Positions 60,734 through 64,000 of a stretch of DNA of 64,000 nt are shown one piece after another. The notes under the pieces are model-generated. The model made no database searches. It was not told where the DNA came from and saw nothing but the letters and a program-made list of their open reading frames with translations. The translations under genes were made by a program, and so were the position numbers. This DNA comes from Pseudonocardia alaniniphila. Its GTDB lineage: Bacteria; Actinomycetota; Actinomycetes; Mycobacteriales; Pseudonocardiaceae. Every line of letters begins with the position of its first letter. The first letter of the stretch is position 1. The stretch covers positions 62,001-126,000 of the forward strand of contig NZ_JAKXMK010000032.1 in the NCBI RefSeq assembly GCF_022524485.1, in the 5' to 3' direction.

Positions 60734-60749
60734 TCGAACGTCTGTGCGA
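60734..60749. promoter_or_regulatory. candidate LexA (SOS) box upstream of uvrA
   Basis: TCGAACGTCTGTGCGA matches the actinobacterial SOS box TCGAAC-N4-GTTCGA at 11 of 12 defined positions. It lies about 70-90 bases upstream of the proposed uvrA promoter at 60817. Confidence 0.6.
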
Positions 60750-60816
60750 CCCTCGTTGCGGCGGTTCGGCTCGCCCGGCCCGCCGCCCGCCGGGCGAGCT
60801 AGCTGCCGGAACAGAA

Positions 60817-60839
60817 CTGTCGGCGGCCGCGCTTAGCAT
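60817..60839 (+). promoter_or_regulatory. candidate RecA-NDp promoter of uvrA
   Basis: CTGTCGGCG, 8 bases, TAGCAT fits TTGTCRGTG-N8-TANNNT with two mismatches in the upstream element and a perfect spacer and -10. It resembles the better uvrB copy at 33456. Transcription would begin about 115 bases before the uvrA GTG. Confidence 0.55.
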
Positions 60840-60961
60840 GGATGAGGGCACACTGTCATGCCCCGGCCGTGTCGAGTCTGCTCGTGTCAGGCCCAGCTCG
60901 TGCCAGACCTTGCTCGTTGCCAGACCTGTTCGCCGTTCGGATTCACAGGAGGCTCCCCACC

Positions 60962-63931
<2,970 letters not shown>

Positions 63932-63947
63932 CCACCGGGGTTCCGGC

Positions 63948-64000
63948 TCACGTCAGGCGGTAGAAGCGGAAGAAGGCGTCGTCGATCGGGAGGACCTCGA
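63948..64000 (-). CDS. 3' end of an unidentified gene (partial)
   Basis: The minus strand reads EVLPIDDAFFRFYRLT-stop from the window edge, convergent with uvrA and 16 bases from its stop. Sixteen residues are too few to name a family; Rv1639c occupies this place in M. tuberculosis, but homology cannot be judged. Confidence 0.5.
   Translation of the reverse strand, partial: EVLPIDDAFFRFYRLT

Overview
The window looks like chromosomal DNA from a high-GC actinobacterium, most likely Pseudonocardiaceae (a Pseudonocardia-like organism). The evidence is the strong G/C third-position bias, frequent GTG starts, many 4-bp ATGA/GTGA stop-start overlaps, tRNA without encoded CCA, and a conserved actinobacterial order pdtaR - livKHMGF - rpsA - coaE - DUF402 - uvrB - drug-efflux MFS - MBL hydrolase - uvrA. 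That order matches Mycobacterium tuberculosis Rv1626-Rv1638 and the Streptomyces equivalent, except that polA is not beside rpsA.

Region 1 (1-18977) is an accessory metabolic cluster and the most interesting part. It mixes three modules not usually described together. (a) Four members of the Nit1C/nitrogen-starvation families: an MSMEG_0572/Sll0783-like protein, an MSMEG_0567-like GNAT, an MSMEG_0565-like glycosyltransferase and an MSMEG_0568-like radical SAM protein. The nitrilase and the AIR-synthase-like gene of the classical cluster are not seen. (b) A complete cobalt-type nitrile hydratase (beta, alpha and an accessory protein with a (Gly-His)8 tail). (c) An ATP-yielding carbamoyl module: carbamate kinase, FdrA/AllF and DUF1116/AllG. 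Around these lie a PLP enzyme of the D-cysteine desulfhydrase/ACC deaminase family (cut by the window edge), an argininosuccinate-lyase-like enzyme, a CoA-disulfide-reductase-like flavoprotein, a nitroreductase-SRPBCC fusion, two unrecognised small proteins, an XRE-cupin regulator and a giant SARP/BTAD-AAA regulator. Related AT-rich sites (best copies TTTCTACTATAGTAGAAA and TTTTTACCATAGTGTATGG) recur at four promoters, suggesting one regulon. A role in using or detoxifying nitrile or cyanide nitrogen is an inference.

Region 2 (18978-32800): a tRNA with anticodon CAA but a short variable loop, preceded by three tandem 79-bp copies of its promoter and 5' half; pdtaR; a full branched-chain-type ABC importer operon (livKHMGF); a hotdog thioesterase; a methyltransferase; rpsA; a lipoprotein; coaE fused to a GrpB domain; and an ECF sigma factor with a probable membrane anti-sigma partner.

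Region 3 (32800-50605): DUF402 protein, uvrB with a RecA-NDp-type promoter, a GT87 mannosyltransferase, small metabolic and transport genes, an unusual secreted-hydrolase/ABC-ATPase fusion with its permease, a stand-alone LigD polymerase, two FKBPs, an MFS efflux pump, an S9 peptidase and an LCP cell-wall ligase.

Region 4 (50606-54634) is patchy: a VOC protein, a broken Phd/PIN toxin-antitoxin pair, a stand-alone LigD phosphoesterase domain, a remnant of a second MBL gene, DUF4239 and ABM-like proteins, and the intact MBL hydrolase.

Region 5 (54786-64000): a second complete LIV-type ABC operon, two DUF202 membrane proteins, an OsmC protein, and uvrA preceded by candidate LexA and RecA-NDp sites. 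The tail of one more minus-strand gene enters at the right edge. All functions are assigned by reading protein motifs; no database search was run.
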